This document shows, one piece after another, positions 1 through 8,079 of a stretch of DNA of 15,221 nt. Within the stretch, counting starts at the first letter, position 1. Every line of letters begins with the position of its first letter. The notes below the pieces were generated by a model. That model worked only from the letters and a program-made list of their open reading frames with translations. It ran no database searches and was not told where the DNA came from. Made by a program: the position numbers and the translations under genes. The stretch is taken from positions 1 to 15,221 of the forward strand of contig CALHIO010000080.1 of assembly GCA_938030915.1 (NCBI GenBank), in the 5' to 3' direction. The DNA comes from an uncultured Gemmatimonadota bacterium (lineage in GTDB: Bacteria; Gemmatimonadota; Gemmatimonadetes; Longimicrobiales; Gaopeijiaceae).

Positions 1-23
1 GGCGAGAGCGCTGTTCTCTCGCC
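1..23. terminator. Hairpin at the left edge, possible end of an upstream transcript
   Basis: Positions 1-8 and 16-23 form a perfect 8-bp inverted repeat (GGCGAGAG / CTCTCGCC) around a 7-nt loop. The short palindrome GGCTCGAGCC follows at 24-33. There is no T-run after it, so it is not a canonical intrinsic terminator. It may be the 3' hairpin of a gene lying left of the window. The window edge prevents a firmer call. Confidence 0.35.
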
Positions 24-91
24 GGCTCGAGCCATGTGGACTCCGGAGTATCCTCTTCGGCACAGACGATCGAATCATCAGGAGCGCATCG

Positions 92-2416
92 ATGCGACCC
101 AGCGTCGGACACCTTCCCGCCGTATTCGGCATGGCCATCGCATCCATGATCGTGACGGCGCCTCTGTATGCTCAGGCGACTCGGCTGACCGCCGACGACT
201 ATGCGCGCGCTGAGCGGTTCCTCGGTGGAAACACCGCCCCCCTCGTGTACGGGAACTCGGTCCAGCCACGCTGGATGGACGATGGCCGTTTCTGGTATGC
301 CAACACCGTTCGGGGCGGGACGGAGTACGTCGTGGTCGACCCGTCGTCCGCCTCGAAGGGCCGGGCCTTCGATCATGGCCGCATCGGGCAGGCACTCGGC
401 GCGGCGGTCGGGGTGAGCTTCGATGAGCTCGACATACCCATATCCGCCATGTCATTCGAGGGTCATGACGTCGTCCTGAGCCTTCGTGGCATGGGCGTCG
501 CGCGGTGCGATCTCGAGGAATACACGTGCGTGGGTGAGGAAGAAGAAGAACCCGTTCAGCGAAGCGAGGCGGTGTCGCCGGACGGAGAGCGGGTCGTCTT
601 CATCCGGGATCACAATCTCTGGGTCCGCGAGAGAGAGTCGGGCACGGAGACTCAGCTCACCACGGACGGGGAGGAGTTGTTCGGGTACGGCACCAACAAC
701 GCCGGTTGGGTTCGCCGCGACCGTCCCGTGGTGAAGTGGTCACCGGACTCGCGGAAGATCGCCACCTTCCGTCACGACGCCCGAGGCGTCGGTACCATGA
801 CGCTGGCGTCGACGAAGGTCGGCCACCCGGAGGTCGACACGTGGCCGTACCCGCTCCCGGAGGACACGGTCATCTTCCGTGTCCACCGCATCGTACTCGA
901 CCTGGATCGTCCGGCTGGCGACCATATGGTCAGGCTGGACATGGATCCGGACCAGCATCGCTCGACCTGCTCCGACCACATCGAGTGCGGGGGAGAGCTC
1001 GGCGACCTCGAGTGGAGCGCGGACTCCGATCGCTTCGTCTTCGTGTCCAGTTCGCGGGATCACAAGGTCGCTCAGGTCCGGATGGCGGACGCGACGACCG
1101 GTGAGGTGCGGGACATCTTCGAGGAAGTCGAGGAGACGTTCTACGAGTCGCAAAGCGGCTGGCGCTACCTGTCGGGTACCGAAGAGATCCTCTGGTTCTC
1201 TCAGCGTGACAACTGGGGCAATCTCTTTCTGTACGACGCGAATACCGGCGAGCTGAAGTGGAAGGTCACCGAAGGCGACTGGAACGTGCTCGACATCCGG
1301 TCGGTGGACGAGAATGGGCGCACCGTGACCTTCATGGGGAACGAGCGCGAGCCCGGGGACCCGTACTTCCAGTACCTGTATCGGGTGGGCCTCGACGACG
1401 CGGAGGTCCATCTGCTGACTCCGGACAGCGCCAACCACACCGTTTCGATCGCTCCGGATGGGGAATACTTCGTCGATTCGTACTCCACGCCGGTCGTGCC
1501 ACCGGTCCACGTGCTCCGGGATGAGGGCGGGCGTGCGGTCATGACTCTGGAGACCGCGGATATTTCGCGCCTGGAGGCCTCAGGATGGGAGCCGCCGATG
1601 CCGTTCACGGTGAAGGCACGGGACGGGGAGACAGATCTGCACGGACTTCTGTTCCGCCCTCTGGATTTCGATCCGGATACGTCGTACCCGGTGGTGAACT
1701 ACCTCTATCCGGGTCCTCAGAGCGGATCCGTCGGGTCACGAAGCTTCCGGGCGTCACATCGTGACCTTCAGGCGATCGCCGAACTCGGGTTCGTCGTGAT
1801 CGAGCTCGACGCAATGGGCACTCCGATGCGTTCGAAGGCGTTTCACGAGGCGTACTACGGCAACATGGGCGACAATGGCCTACCCGATCAGATGGGTGGC
1901 ATCGAACAGCTCGCCGATCGCCATCCGTGGATCGACGCGACCAGAGTCGGCATCTACGGTCACTCGGGGGGTGGCTTCGCCGCGGCCGATGCCATCATGC
2001 GGTACCCGGACTTCTACTCCGTCGCAGTGTCCCAGGCGGGGAACCACGACAACCGCAACTACGAGGACGACTGGGGCGAAAAATGGCAGGGCCTGCTGGA
2101 GGTCTACCCGGATGGAACGACCAATTACGACAACCAGGCCAACCAGCTCCTCGCAGAAAATCTCGAGGGTAAGCTGCTGATTGCACACGGCACGCTCGAT
2201 ACGAACGTGCCGCCGTCCAACACGATGCTCGTCGTGGATGCGCTCATTGCTGCGAACAAGGACTTCGACCTGCTCATGCTGCCGAATCGCGGTCATGGCT
2301 TCGGCAATGAGCCATACATGATGAGACGGCGCTGGGATTATTTCGTGCGACACCTGCTCGGAGCAGAGCCGCCGGCAGGATATGAAATCGGGAAGCTGGA
2401 GCGACCCATCGGGTAG
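92..2416 (+). CDS. Exported S9 family (dipeptidyl peptidase IV-like) serine peptidase
   Basis: This is a 774-aa prolyl-oligopeptidase-clan peptidase, expected to cleave dipeptides or short peptides outside the cytoplasm. An N-terminal signal peptide (hydrophobic stretch at about 8-24, ending LYAQA at about 25-29) supports export. Residues from about 70 to 500 look like the beta-propeller of DPP-IV N-terminal domains, and about 530-765 is the alpha/beta-hydrolase domain. The nucleophile elbow is YGHSGGG with Ser625. The acid is Asp703 (GTLDTNV) and the base His735 (NRGHGF), so the triad is complete. Many exported bacterial S9 proteins have GHSGGG where human DPP-IV has GWSYGG. The length fits the DPP-IV family (about 700-800 aa). 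AGGAG at 80-84 lies 7 nt before the ATG and supports this start. A short Glu-rich run sits near residue 150. It appears monocistronic: a 294-bp gap follows. Family assignment is firm; the physiological substrate is unknown. Confidence 0.95.
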   Translation: MRPSVGHLPAVFGMAIASMIVTAPLYAQATRLTADDYARAERFLGGNTAPLVYGNSVQPRWMDDGRFWYANTVRGGTEYVVVDPSSASKGRAFDHGRIGQALGAAVGVSFDELDIPISAMSFEGHDVVLSLRGMGVARCDLEEYTCVGEEEEEPVQRSEAVSPDGERVVFIRDHNLWVRERESGTETQLTTDGEELFGYGTNNAGWVRRDRPVVKWSPDSRKIATFRHDARGVGTMTLASTKVGHPEVDTWPYPLPEDTVIFRVHRIVLDLDRPAGDHMVRLDMDPDQHRSTCSDHIECGGELGDLEWSADSDRFVFVSSSRDHKVAQVRMADATTGEVRDIFEEVEETFYESQSGWRYLSGTEEILWFSQRDNWGNLFLYDANTGELKWKVTEGDWNVLDIRSVDENGRTVTFMGNEREPGDPYFQYLYRVGLDDAEVHLLTPDSANHTVSIAPDGEYFVDSYSTPVVPPVHVLRDEGGRAVMTLETADISRLEASGWEPPMPFTVKARDGETDLHGLLFRPLDFDPDTSYPVVNYLYPGPQSGSVGSRSFRASHRDLQAIAELGFVVIELDAMGTPMRSKAFHEAYYGNMGDNGLPDQMGGIEQLADRHPWIDATRVGIYGHSGGGFAAADAIMRYPDFYSVAVSQAGNHDNRNYEDDWGEKWQGLLEVYPDGTTNYDNQANQLLAENLEGKLLIAHGTLDTNVPPSNTMLVVDALIAANKDFDLLMLPNRGHGFGNEPYMMRRRWDYFVRHLLGAEPPAGYEIGKLERPIG

Positions 2417-2439
2417 CGGGGCTGCGTGTCCCCCCGGGG

Positions 2440-2706
2440 GTGCGACGTAACCGCAGCGCCGTGGGCGCCGCCGCGGTCGCCCTCCAAGGGCAGAGCGGTG
2501 TACGTTCGTCGAGTACGACCATGTTGGGGGGAGCGACGGGAGACGCTGCGTCGTCAGACGGCTCGGTGTTCTTCCTCATGGTAGCGACCATGGTGGACAC
2601 GGAGGGTGCCGTGTACGGCGGAAATCTCGAGCCCGGTGTGACGGTCGAAGGGCAAGCAACGGGTCGTCGGGCGACGGATCCTGTGCTCGTCGCTTCGATG
2701 ATGTAG
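2440..2706 (+). CDS. Doubtful 88-aa ORF between the peptidase and PP2C genes
   Basis: This ORF starts with GTG at 2440 and ends with TAG at 2704-2706, four bases before the PP2C ATG. A shorter version could start at ATG 2521. I recognise no domain. The second half has mostly G/C third positions and reads GSVFFLMVATMVDTEGAVYG, a plausible protein stretch, but the first half is Ser/Ala/Gly-rich and unconvincing. The start has no clear Shine-Dalgarno; it follows a CCCCCGGGGG palindrome at 2431-2440. The opposite strand is also open through this stretch, which is common by chance in GC-rich DNA. It could be a real small gene coupled to PP2C, a decayed fragment, or a spurious ORF. I see nothing else in the 2417-2710 gap. 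Confidence 0.2.
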   Translation: MRRNRSAVGAAAVALQGQSGVRSSSTTMLGGATGDAASSDGSVFFLMVATMVDTEGAVYGGNLEPGVTVEGQATGRRATDPVLVASMM

Positions 2707-2710
2707 ATCG

Positions 2711-3595
2711 ATGGGCAGCCCCTCATCCGATCCCAGTCCGGTCGATCCGACGCGTAAACCGCGCGGCGACGAGATCGACGTGTTCGGTCTGACGCATGCG
2801 GGTATCGTGCGGGAAGAGAACCAGGACCACTTTCTGCTTTGCGAACTGCGCAAGCACGTCGAGGTCCACCTCACGAGCCTTCCCGAGTCCGAACTGTCGT
2901 GGGCGGAGGACGATCGCATGGCGTTCATTGCCATGGTCGCCGATGGGGTGGGAGGGGGTCAGGCAGGGGAGGAGGCGAGTCGTCGGGTCGTCGGGGCCGT
3001 GGCCCGTTACGTGACGGAAAGCATCGGCGCGTACTATACGGCCGACTCGACGGACAGGGACGCCTTCACCGGTGCGCTGCACGCCTCCGCGCTCCGGGCA
3101 CATGCCGACGTTCTGGAGGCGGGTGAGTCCGATCCCGGCCTCGCAGGAATGTCGACGACGCTCACGCTCTGGATCGGTGTCTGGCCCCAGATCTTCGTCG
3201 TCCAGGTCGGAGACAGCCGTCACTACGTCCTGCGTGACGACCGACTGCTTCAGGTGACGCGCGACCAGACGTACGGCCAGAGCATCGTCGACGCCGGTAT
3301 CCTGAGCGTTGAGGAGGCCAAGCGGCTTCGGGTGGCGCATGTACTGTCCAGCTCCCTAGGCGGCTCCGAGTCGGAACCGGTCGTGCAGTGGATTCCGAGT
3401 GGGTGGAACCACGTTCACATGATCTGCACGGACGGCCTGACCCGGCACGTCTCAGACGACCGGATCCGGGACCGTCTGGCAGCCATGACGTCGGCGCGTC
3501 AGGTCTGCGAAGATCTGTTGCAGGACGCACTGGACGGGGGAGGCACCGATAACATCACGATCATCGTCGGACGAGCGGTCAGGCGGGACGGCTGA
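2711..3595 (+). CDS. PP2C-family (PPM) serine/threonine protein phosphatase
   Basis: This is a 294-aa cytosolic metal-dependent phosphatase, expected to remove phosphate from Ser/Thr residues, often as partner of a Hanks-type kinase. All core PP2C motifs are in order: REENQDHF at 34-41 (metal Asp39), VADGVGGG at 77-83 (metal Asp78), GMSTTLT at 146-152, QVGDSRHYVL at 165-174, CTDGLTRHV at 239-247 (Asp241) and GGGTDNITIIV at 276-286 (Asp280). No transmembrane or sensor domain is attached, so it is a stand-alone catalytic unit slightly longer than the usual 240-260 aa because of a Pro/Ser-rich N-terminal extension. An in-frame stop at 2699-2701 limits the start to this ATG or a later codon. I see no Shine-Dalgarno before it. 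No kinase gene is adjacent in the window. Catalytic competence is well supported; the substrate is unknown. Confidence 0.94.
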   Translation: MGSPSSDPSPVDPTRKPRGDEIDVFGLTHAGIVREENQDHFLLCELRKHVEVHLTSLPESELSWAEDDRMAFIAMVADGVGGGQAGEEASRRVVGAVARYVTESIGAYYTADSTDRDAFTGALHASALRAHADVLEAGESDPGLAGMSTTLTLWIGVWPQIFVVQVGDSRHYVLRDDRLLQVTRDQTYGQSIVDAGILSVEEAKRLRVAHVLSSSLGGSESEPVVQWIPSGWNHVHMICTDGLTRHVSDDRIRDRLAAMTSARQVCEDLLQDALDGGGTDNITIIVGRAVRRDG

Positions 3596-3601
3596 CCACA
3601 C

Positions 3602-3634
3602 GACGGGGTCGGACGTCGCGCGCCCGACCCCGTC
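3602..3634. terminator. Hairpin between convergent PP2C and cyclophilin genes
   Basis: GACGGGGTCGG (3602-3612) and CCGACCCCGTC (3624-3634) form a perfect 11-bp stem around an 11-nt loop. It begins 7 bp after the PP2C stop and lies 61 bp beyond the cyclophilin stop on the other strand. Neither side has a T-run. Placement between convergent genes suggests a shared bidirectional transcript end; stem strength and position are the only evidence. Confidence 0.6.
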
Positions 3635-3695
3635 TCGCAGCGTTGGATGCCCGGCGTGCTGTCGGGATCCGTGAGAAGGTCATCGCTCCGGGAGA

Positions 3696-4169
3696 TTACT
3701 CTCCCTCAGAGACCGTCACCTTGATCATGACCACAGGCTCGGACGGTTGATCACCGAACCCGGTCTCGATCTTTCCGATCGTCTCGACGACGTCCATCCC
3801 GTCGGTGACGTGTCCGAAGATGGCGTGCTTGCCGTCGAGCCAGGGCGTTGCGGCCAGCGTGATGAAGAACTGTGACCCGCCGCTGTTCGGCCCGGCGTTC
3901 GCCATCGAAAAGATGCCCTTGTCGGTGTGAGCGAGGCCGGCGGCGAACTCGTCGGGAATCGTGTAGCCGGGCCCGCCGCGGCCGGTCCCGTCGGGGCAAC
4001 CGCCCTGAATCATGAACCCATCGATCACGCGGTGGAAGATGAGGTCGTCGTAGTACCCCTTCTTCGCGAGGTCGATGAAGTTGCCCGCGGTCTTGGGGGC
4101 CTGATCCATGTACATCTCGGCGGTGATCGTGCCGTGATTCGTCTCGATGGTGACCGTGGGGTTGGCCAT
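3696..4169 (-). CDS. Cyclophilin-type peptidyl-prolyl cis-trans isomerase
   Basis: This is a 157-aa single-domain cyclophilin that catalyses cis-trans isomerisation of Xaa-Pro bonds during protein folding. Active-site motifs are clear: FHRVIDGFMIQGG at 45-57 (Arg47, Phe52, Gln55 by analogy to human CypA), FSMANAGPNSGGSQFF at 87-102, and TPWLDGKHAIFG at 108-119 (Trp110, Leu111, His115). There is no signal peptide, so it is predicted to be cytosolic, and the length matches compact bacterial PpiB-type enzymes. The start at 4169 is chosen because homology begins right there (MANPTVTIETNHG) and GGAG lies 5 nt upstream on the minus strand (CTCC at 4175-4178). The frame stays open much further upstream, but that is only antisense to the hydrolase gene. 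It is divergent from the hydrolase lipoprotein gene with a 93-bp gap that could hold both promoters; I recognise none there. Confidence 0.95.
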   Translation of the reverse strand: MANPTVTIETNHGTITAEMYMDQAPKTAGNFIDLAKKGYYDDLIFHRVIDGFMIQGGCPDGTGRGGPGYTIPDEFAAGLAHTDKGIFSMANAGPNSGGSQFFITLAATPWLDGKHAIFGHVTDGMDVVETIGKIETGFGDQPSEPVVMIKVTVSEGE

Positions 4170-4262
4170 GATTTCTCCGTCTGGGTGGGTCGTTCCGGCG
4201 GCCAAGGCTAGCCAAGCGGTGTGGTGATTGCCAGCCCGTCGGGGCGCCGCCAGAATGGGCGG

Positions 4263-6209
4263 ATGACAACGAAGATGAGCTTCCTGCCCGCAGTGCTCCT
4301 GGCCGCGACCGCGTGTACGCCGGCCCTCCAGCTTACCCCGAGCGACGCCGACGTCGTGCTCTCGATGCAGACGCTCGACGCCCCTGATCCTGGTCAGCCG
4401 GGTCCGTACGACGTTCTGACCCTTTTTTACGGGTCGGGCACCGACAAGAACCGGCCGGAGTACCGGGACTCGGTGACGATCACCACCCCGACCGTCGACG
4501 TTTCGACGATGGTCGACCTGGGAAGCTCGGCGAAGGAGCGCAACGAATACTGGGGCTTCACGCCGGAGGAGATGCCGCTGAACGCGCGGGTCTGGTATCC
4601 GGATGGGGATGGCCCGTTTCCGCTGGTCCTCGTGGTTCACGGCAACCACAACATGCGGGACTTCTCGGACCCCGGGTACGACTACCTGGGCGAACTGATG
4701 GCGAGTCGCGGTTACATCCTCGCCAGCGTCGACGAGAACTTCATCAACGGGGGCATCCGCGGTGAGAACGACGCTCGCGGCTGGTTCCTGCTTCGCCACG
4801 CCAAGCTCTTCGAAGAGTTCAACGAGGAGTCGGACAATCCGTTCGAGGGCAAGGTCGACATGGGCAACGTCGTTCTGATCGGACACTCACGCGGTGGTGA
4901 GGCCGTGGCGAATGCGGCCGCCTTCAATCGGCTCTCCCATTACCCGGACGATGCATCCCTGACCTTCGATTTCGATCTGGCGATCAAGGGCATCATCTCG
5001 ATCGCGCCGGTGGACGGGCAGTACCTGCCGACCGGTCGAAAGGTCGTCGTGGAGGATGTCAGCTATCTGACGTTCCACGGTTCGCACGACGGTGACGTCA
5101 CGAGCTTCCATGGACTTCGGATCTACGATCGGTTGCAGTTCACGGATCCGGACGAGTTCAACTTCAAGTCTGCGGTCTATGTCTATCGGGCCAACCACGG
5201 ACAGTGGAATTCCGTCTGGGGCTCGTTCGATGGAGGTCCGCGTTCGGCACGCTTCCTCGACCTGCGTGGCCTGATCCCCGAGGAAGACCAGCGACGATTC
5301 GGAGAGATCTACGTATCGGCGTTCCTCGACATCGTGACGAAGGGCGACAAGCGGTACCTCCCGATCTTCCGGGATCACCGGGTGATCGGCGAATGGCTGC
5401 CCGAGACGATGTACATCACCCGCTTCGAGACGAGTGACTTTCGCGCCCTCGCCTCCTTCGAGGAGGACATCGACGTGACCTCCGGCACCGAAGCCGGTGT
5501 CGTGCTTCGGGGTGATTCTCTCGCGACGTGGAAGGAGGAGATGCTGCAGCTCCGTTCCAGTAATCGGGCGAACACATCAGCCTCTCAGGAGAACCAGGCC
5601 GTCACGGTGGGCTGGAACAACCGGATCGCAGGAGCCGACACGACGCGTCATGGCCCCCCGGCACGGTACACGATCGAGTTGCCGACGTACCTCGCATCGA
5701 ATTGGGGCCTGTCGGCGTCGACGACGCTCGACTTCATGCTCGGGCCGACGCCTCGCGTGCCCCGCCCGAGAAAGGACCCTGCTCCGGACGACGAAAACGA
5801 GTCCGACTCGAACGATGCGTCGCAGCGATCATCCGGGGACGGGGACGAACCGGAGGACCCCCCTGTCGACCTCAGCATCGAGGTGACGGATCGCGACGGC
5901 CATTCGGCGCAGGTCATCCTCAGCGACTATGGCGCGATCCGTCGTCCGCTCGATACGTACGTGTTGCGTAGAGGTGACATCGAGGCGCAACGCTTCGCGA
6001 CGCACTGGGAGCTCATCCTTCAAACGTACTCGATTCCGCTCGGTGACTTCCTAGCCGCGAATCCGGCGATCGATCCCCGCCGACTGACCTCGATCGCCTT
6101 TGTATTCGATCAGGTGCACGGTGGGGAAGTGTCGATCGACCAGATCGGGTTCAGCGAGCTCGATCCGGCGTTTCTCGGCGCCCGGGTCGATGGCCCGTCC
6201 GGCAACTGA
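4263..6209 (+). CDS. Predicted lipoprotein with alpha/beta-hydrolase domain and acidic linker
   Basis: This is a 648-aa protein. It opens with a short lipoprotein-type signal, MTTKMSFLPAVLLAATAC, with a relaxed lipobox (ATAC, Cys18), suggesting an envelope-anchored enzyme. Residues from about 110 to 330 are an alpha/beta-hydrolase: VLVVHGNHN (oxyanion region), nucleophile elbow GHSRGGEA with Ser209, probable acid Asp278 in GSHDGDV, and His312 in YRANHGQW. This resembles chlorophyllase or dienelactone-hydrolase-like esterases; the substrate cannot be read from sequence. A second part from about 370 carries a low-complexity linker rich in Pro, Arg, Asp, Glu and Ser at about 498-540, then a beta-rich C-terminal module (IAFVFDQVHGGEVSIDQIGF) resembling a jelly-roll or carbohydrate-binding fold. 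The start at 4263 is preferred over a GTG at 4221 because the signal sequence begins there; no strong Shine-Dalgarno is visible. Hydrolase fold is firm, lipidation and C-terminal fold are inference. Confidence 0.85.
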   Translation: MTTKMSFLPAVLLAATACTPALQLTPSDADVVLSMQTLDAPDPGQPGPYDVLTLFYGSGTDKNRPEYRDSVTITTPTVDVSTMVDLGSSAKERNEYWGFTPEEMPLNARVWYPDGDGPFPLVLVVHGNHNMRDFSDPGYDYLGELMASRGYILASVDENFINGGIRGENDARGWFLLRHAKLFEEFNEESDNPFEGKVDMGNVVLIGHSRGGEAVANAAAFNRLSHYPDDASLTFDFDLAIKGIISIAPVDGQYLPTGRKVVVEDVSYLTFHGSHDGDVTSFHGLRIYDRLQFTDPDEFNFKSAVYVYRANHGQWNSVWGSFDGGPRSARFLDLRGLIPEEDQRRFGEIYVSAFLDIVTKGDKRYLPIFRDHRVIGEWLPETMYITRFETSDFRALASFEEDIDVTSGTEAGVVLRGDSLATWKEEMLQLRSSNRANTSASQENQAVTVGWNNRIAGADTTRHGPPARYTIELPTYLASNWGLSASTTLDFMLGPTPRVPRPRKDPAPDDENESDSNDASQRSSGDGDEPEDPPVDLSIEVTDRDGHSAQVILSDYGAIRRPLDTYVLRRGDIEAQRFATHWELILQTYSIPLGDFLAANPAIDPRRLTSIAFVFDQVHGGEVSIDQIGFSELDPAFLGARVDGPSGN

Positions 6210-6223
6210 GGAGGACGGGGTGA

Positions 6224-6276
6224 GGGACGCGAGCCGCCGGCCGAAGAAGCGCCGGGATCTGCTCCAGGCGCGTCCC
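6224..6276. repeat. Inverted repeat between convergent genes
   Basis: GGGACGCG (6224-6231) and CGCGTCCC (6269-6276) are perfect 8-bp inverted copies separated by 37 nt of GC-rich sequence. They lie in the 78-bp gap between the convergent hydrolase and PorV-like genes. There is no T-run. A transcript-end structure is plausible, but the long loop and GC bias make chance possible. Confidence 0.3.
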
Positions 6277-6287
6277 GATTCGCCGGC

Positions 6288-7211
6288 CTACCGCCAGCGT
6301 ACGCCGAAGCGGTGCGTTCCCCCCTCGTCGGCATCGCTGACCGGCCTGAACGCCCACTCGACGGTCAGGTCGTCGGCCCAGAACGCGAAGCCGGCGGTCA
6401 GCGGCGAGACGTCGCTTCCGTCGGGGACGTCCTGAACACCGATTCGCGCGACGAAGGTCCGCCCCTGGATCGGATAGTATCCGATCTCGACTCCGGCCCC
6501 GAAGGTCAGTTCGTCCTCGGCATCGATGCCCGCATTGGCCGCCAACCCAAGGTCCAGGCCACCGACCTGTTGACCATATGCACCGGCCCCGAGCACGACT
6601 CGGGAGGGGCCTGACCCGAAGTCGCCGAACGGCTTGTCTCCGAGGTCGTGCGCGGTGAGGCCCAGCCCGAGCGGGCCGAGGTCGGTCGACAGCCCGATAT
6701 CGACCAGCATGATGTTGTGCTGGGACGACTCGACGCGGGTGTCCACCAGATCGACGGCGAGGCCTGCAGAGATTCCGCCGAAGACCTCGCGCCCGTATCC
6801 GATCGTCGCCGTACGCTCCGACACCGGATCACCGCCGGATACGAAGTGATGGTCCTGGCCGACGGGCGACTGGAAGGAGCCGCCGTCCGGTACGCCGTAC
6901 TGGAGCGAACGCAAGCCGAGGCCCCAGGTGCCCCCAAATGCATCGAAGCTGCCCGAGAACGCCGCCGCGGATGCCGCCACGCCCCACCGCTGGAGGTCGG
7001 CGCCGAACCCGCTGGCGCTCGTGAGTCGAGCCGGGTGGTAGAAGAGCACGTCGGAGTGGCCCGCGTTCATCACGTACGAGTCGCCGAGTGCCATCGCACG
7101 TGTCGACGCCGGGAGGGTCGTCGTCCGGGGCAGAACGCTCTGGGTCTGCGCCACGACCGCCGCGGGAAGAAGCAGAGCGGCGAGTGCAACGGACGAGAGG
7201 GTAAGGCGCAT
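6288..7211 (-). CDS. PorV/PorQ-like outer-membrane beta-barrel protein
   Basis: This is a 307-aa exported protein. Residues 1-22 (MRLTLSSVALAALLLPAAVVAQ) form a classic signal peptide with probable cleavage after AVVA or AQ. Just after it comes LPASTRAMALGDSYVMNAG, then SDVLFYHPARLT. This pattern is characteristic of PorV/PorQ/UPF0164 barrels, which resemble FadL and usually carry an ARAMALG and an LFYNPA-type motif. The rest is alternating beta-strand sequence rich in Gly, Phe and Tyr, ending in FGVRWR, as for a barrel strand. In Bacteroidota such proteins serve type IX secretion; no T9SS gene or C-terminal sorting domain is seen here, so that role is not claimed. I choose ATG 7211 because the signal peptide starts there. 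It lies 58 bp downstream of nudC on the same strand and may be cotranscribed. No clear Shine-Dalgarno is visible. Confidence 0.75.
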   Translation of the reverse strand: MRLTLSSVALAALLLPAAVVAQTQSVLPRTTTLPASTRAMALGDSYVMNAGHSDVLFYHPARLTSASGFGADLQRWGVAASAAAFSGSFDAFGGTWGLGLRSLQYGVPDGGSFQSPVGQDHHFVSGGDPVSERTATIGYGREVFGGISAGLAVDLVDTRVESSQHNIMLVDIGLSTDLGPLGLGLTAHDLGDKPFGDFGSGPSRVVLGAGAYGQQVGGLDLGLAANAGIDAEDELTFGAGVEIGYYPIQGRTFVARIGVQDVPDGSDVSPLTAGFAFWADDLTVEWAFRPVSDADEGGTHRFGVRWR

Positions 7212-7239
7212 GTCGGTGCGGTTCAGGACGTGAAGGAAC

Positions 7240-7255
7240 GCCCCAACCTCGGGGC
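7240..7255 (-). other. Small hairpin between nudC and the PorV-like gene
   Basis: GCCCC (7240-7244) and GGGGC (7251-7255) form a 5-bp stem with a 6-nt loop in the 58-bp gap downstream of nudC. It is too short and lacks a T-run for a confident terminator. It could modulate read-through into the PorV-like gene. Confidence 0.2.
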
Positions 7256-7269
7256 CGCCTTCGGGCACG

Positions 7270-8079
7270 TCAACGCGATCCGAGCTCGGCTCGCACCCGC
7301 TGTTCGAAGTCTTCGATCAGGCGGAAGGCGATGGACCTCGGGTGTGGCCTCCGTGGGAGGTCGTCGACATCGAACCAACGGGCGTCGACCAATTCGTCGG
7401 GGTCGATTCGGAGATCCCCCTCGAGCCAGTCGGCAACGAACCCGACCATCAGAGAATGCGGGAAGGGGTGCGATTGACTGCCGAAGTATCGGAGGTTGTG
7501 CACCCGCACCCCCGACTCTTCCTCGATTTCGCGGTGCACGCATGCCTCGAGCGTTTCCCCCGGCTCGACGAACCCCGCCAGAGTGGAGTACACGCCCTCG
7601 GGGAATCTCGGGGATCGTCCCAGCAGAGCGTTCCGGCCACGCTGGACGAGAACGATCACGGCAGGCGCAATCCGAGGGTAATGGATCTGATCACACTCCG
7701 TGCAGCGAAGTCCCTCCGTGTTCGGGTCGAGGAGAGTCGGGGCCGCGCAGCGTCCACAGAACCGGTGCGTGAGCACCCAGTCCGCCTTCTGACGCGCCGT
7801 TCCAACGACGTCGAAGTCACGGGGGTCCAGATCACGCCACGCGCTGCGAAGAGGAGAAGCCTCGAGGCCGGAACCGTCCGCGACCGCGAGGTCGTCGTCC
7901 TCGAGAACGTGGACCTGCACTGGTGCGCCATTCGGCCCGCTCAGCCGGACGTCGACGAAAGATGCCTCGAGCCGGTCTCGTCCGAGTGCACGTTCGAGCG
8001 TTTCGTCATCCGGCAAACGCGGGATCGGATCTCCTGCCTCGACGACGACTCGGCGTCCCACGAAGACGATCCGGTTCAC
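7270..8079 (-). CDS. nudC: NudC-type NAD+/NADH diphosphatase (RNA deNADding enzyme family)
   Basis: This 269-aa Nudix hydrolase is close in length to E. coli NudC (257 aa). The family hydrolyses NAD(H) to NMN(H) and AMP and also removes the 5'-NAD cap from RNA. The middle zinc ribbon is CGRC at 108-111 and CTEC at 126-129. The Nudix box is complete at 169-191: Gly169, Glu175, then REIEEESGV at 183-191 holding the metal-binding glutamates. The NudC-specific motif normally reads SQPWPFPxS; here it is SQSHPFPHS at 201-209, so the Pro and Trp are replaced by Ser and His. The start is GTG at 8079, supported by GGAGG (8088-8092 on the minus strand) 8 nt upstream and by the 4-nt GTGA overlap with the preceding zinc-ribbon gene. 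An in-frame opening extends to 8469 but has no homology. The C-terminal domain is intact. Assignment is firm; relaxed substrate choice is possible given the motif change. Confidence 0.93.
   Translation of the reverse strand: MNRIVFVGRRVVVEAGDPIPRLPDDETLERALGRDRLEASFVDVRLSGPNGAPVQVHVLEDDDLAVADGSGLEASPLRSAWRDLDPRDFDVVGTARQKADWVLTHRFCGRCAAPTLLDPNTEGLRCTECDQIHYPRIAPAVIVLVQRGRNALLGRSPRFPEGVYSTLAGFVEPGETLEACVHREIEEESGVRVHNLRYFGSQSHPFPHSLMVGFVADWLEGDLRIDPDELVDARWFDVDDLPRRPHPRSIAFRLIEDFEQRVRAELGSR

Noticed and set aside
740..1510. 256-aa open frame antisense to the S9 peptidase
   Set aside because: It lies wholly inside a gene with a complete catalytic triad and shows no domain; typical codon-bias shadow.
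4170..4886. Long in-frame upstream extension of the cyclophilin gene (about 239 codons)
   Set aside because: It is antisense to the hydrolase gene, has no cyclophilin homology, and the real start has a good Shine-Dalgarno. GC-rich DNA often leaves the opposite strand open.
6648..7772. 374-aa plus-strand open frame across the PorV-like and nudC genes
   Set aside because: Arg/Gly/Pro-rich shadow translation spanning two well-supported genes on the other strand.
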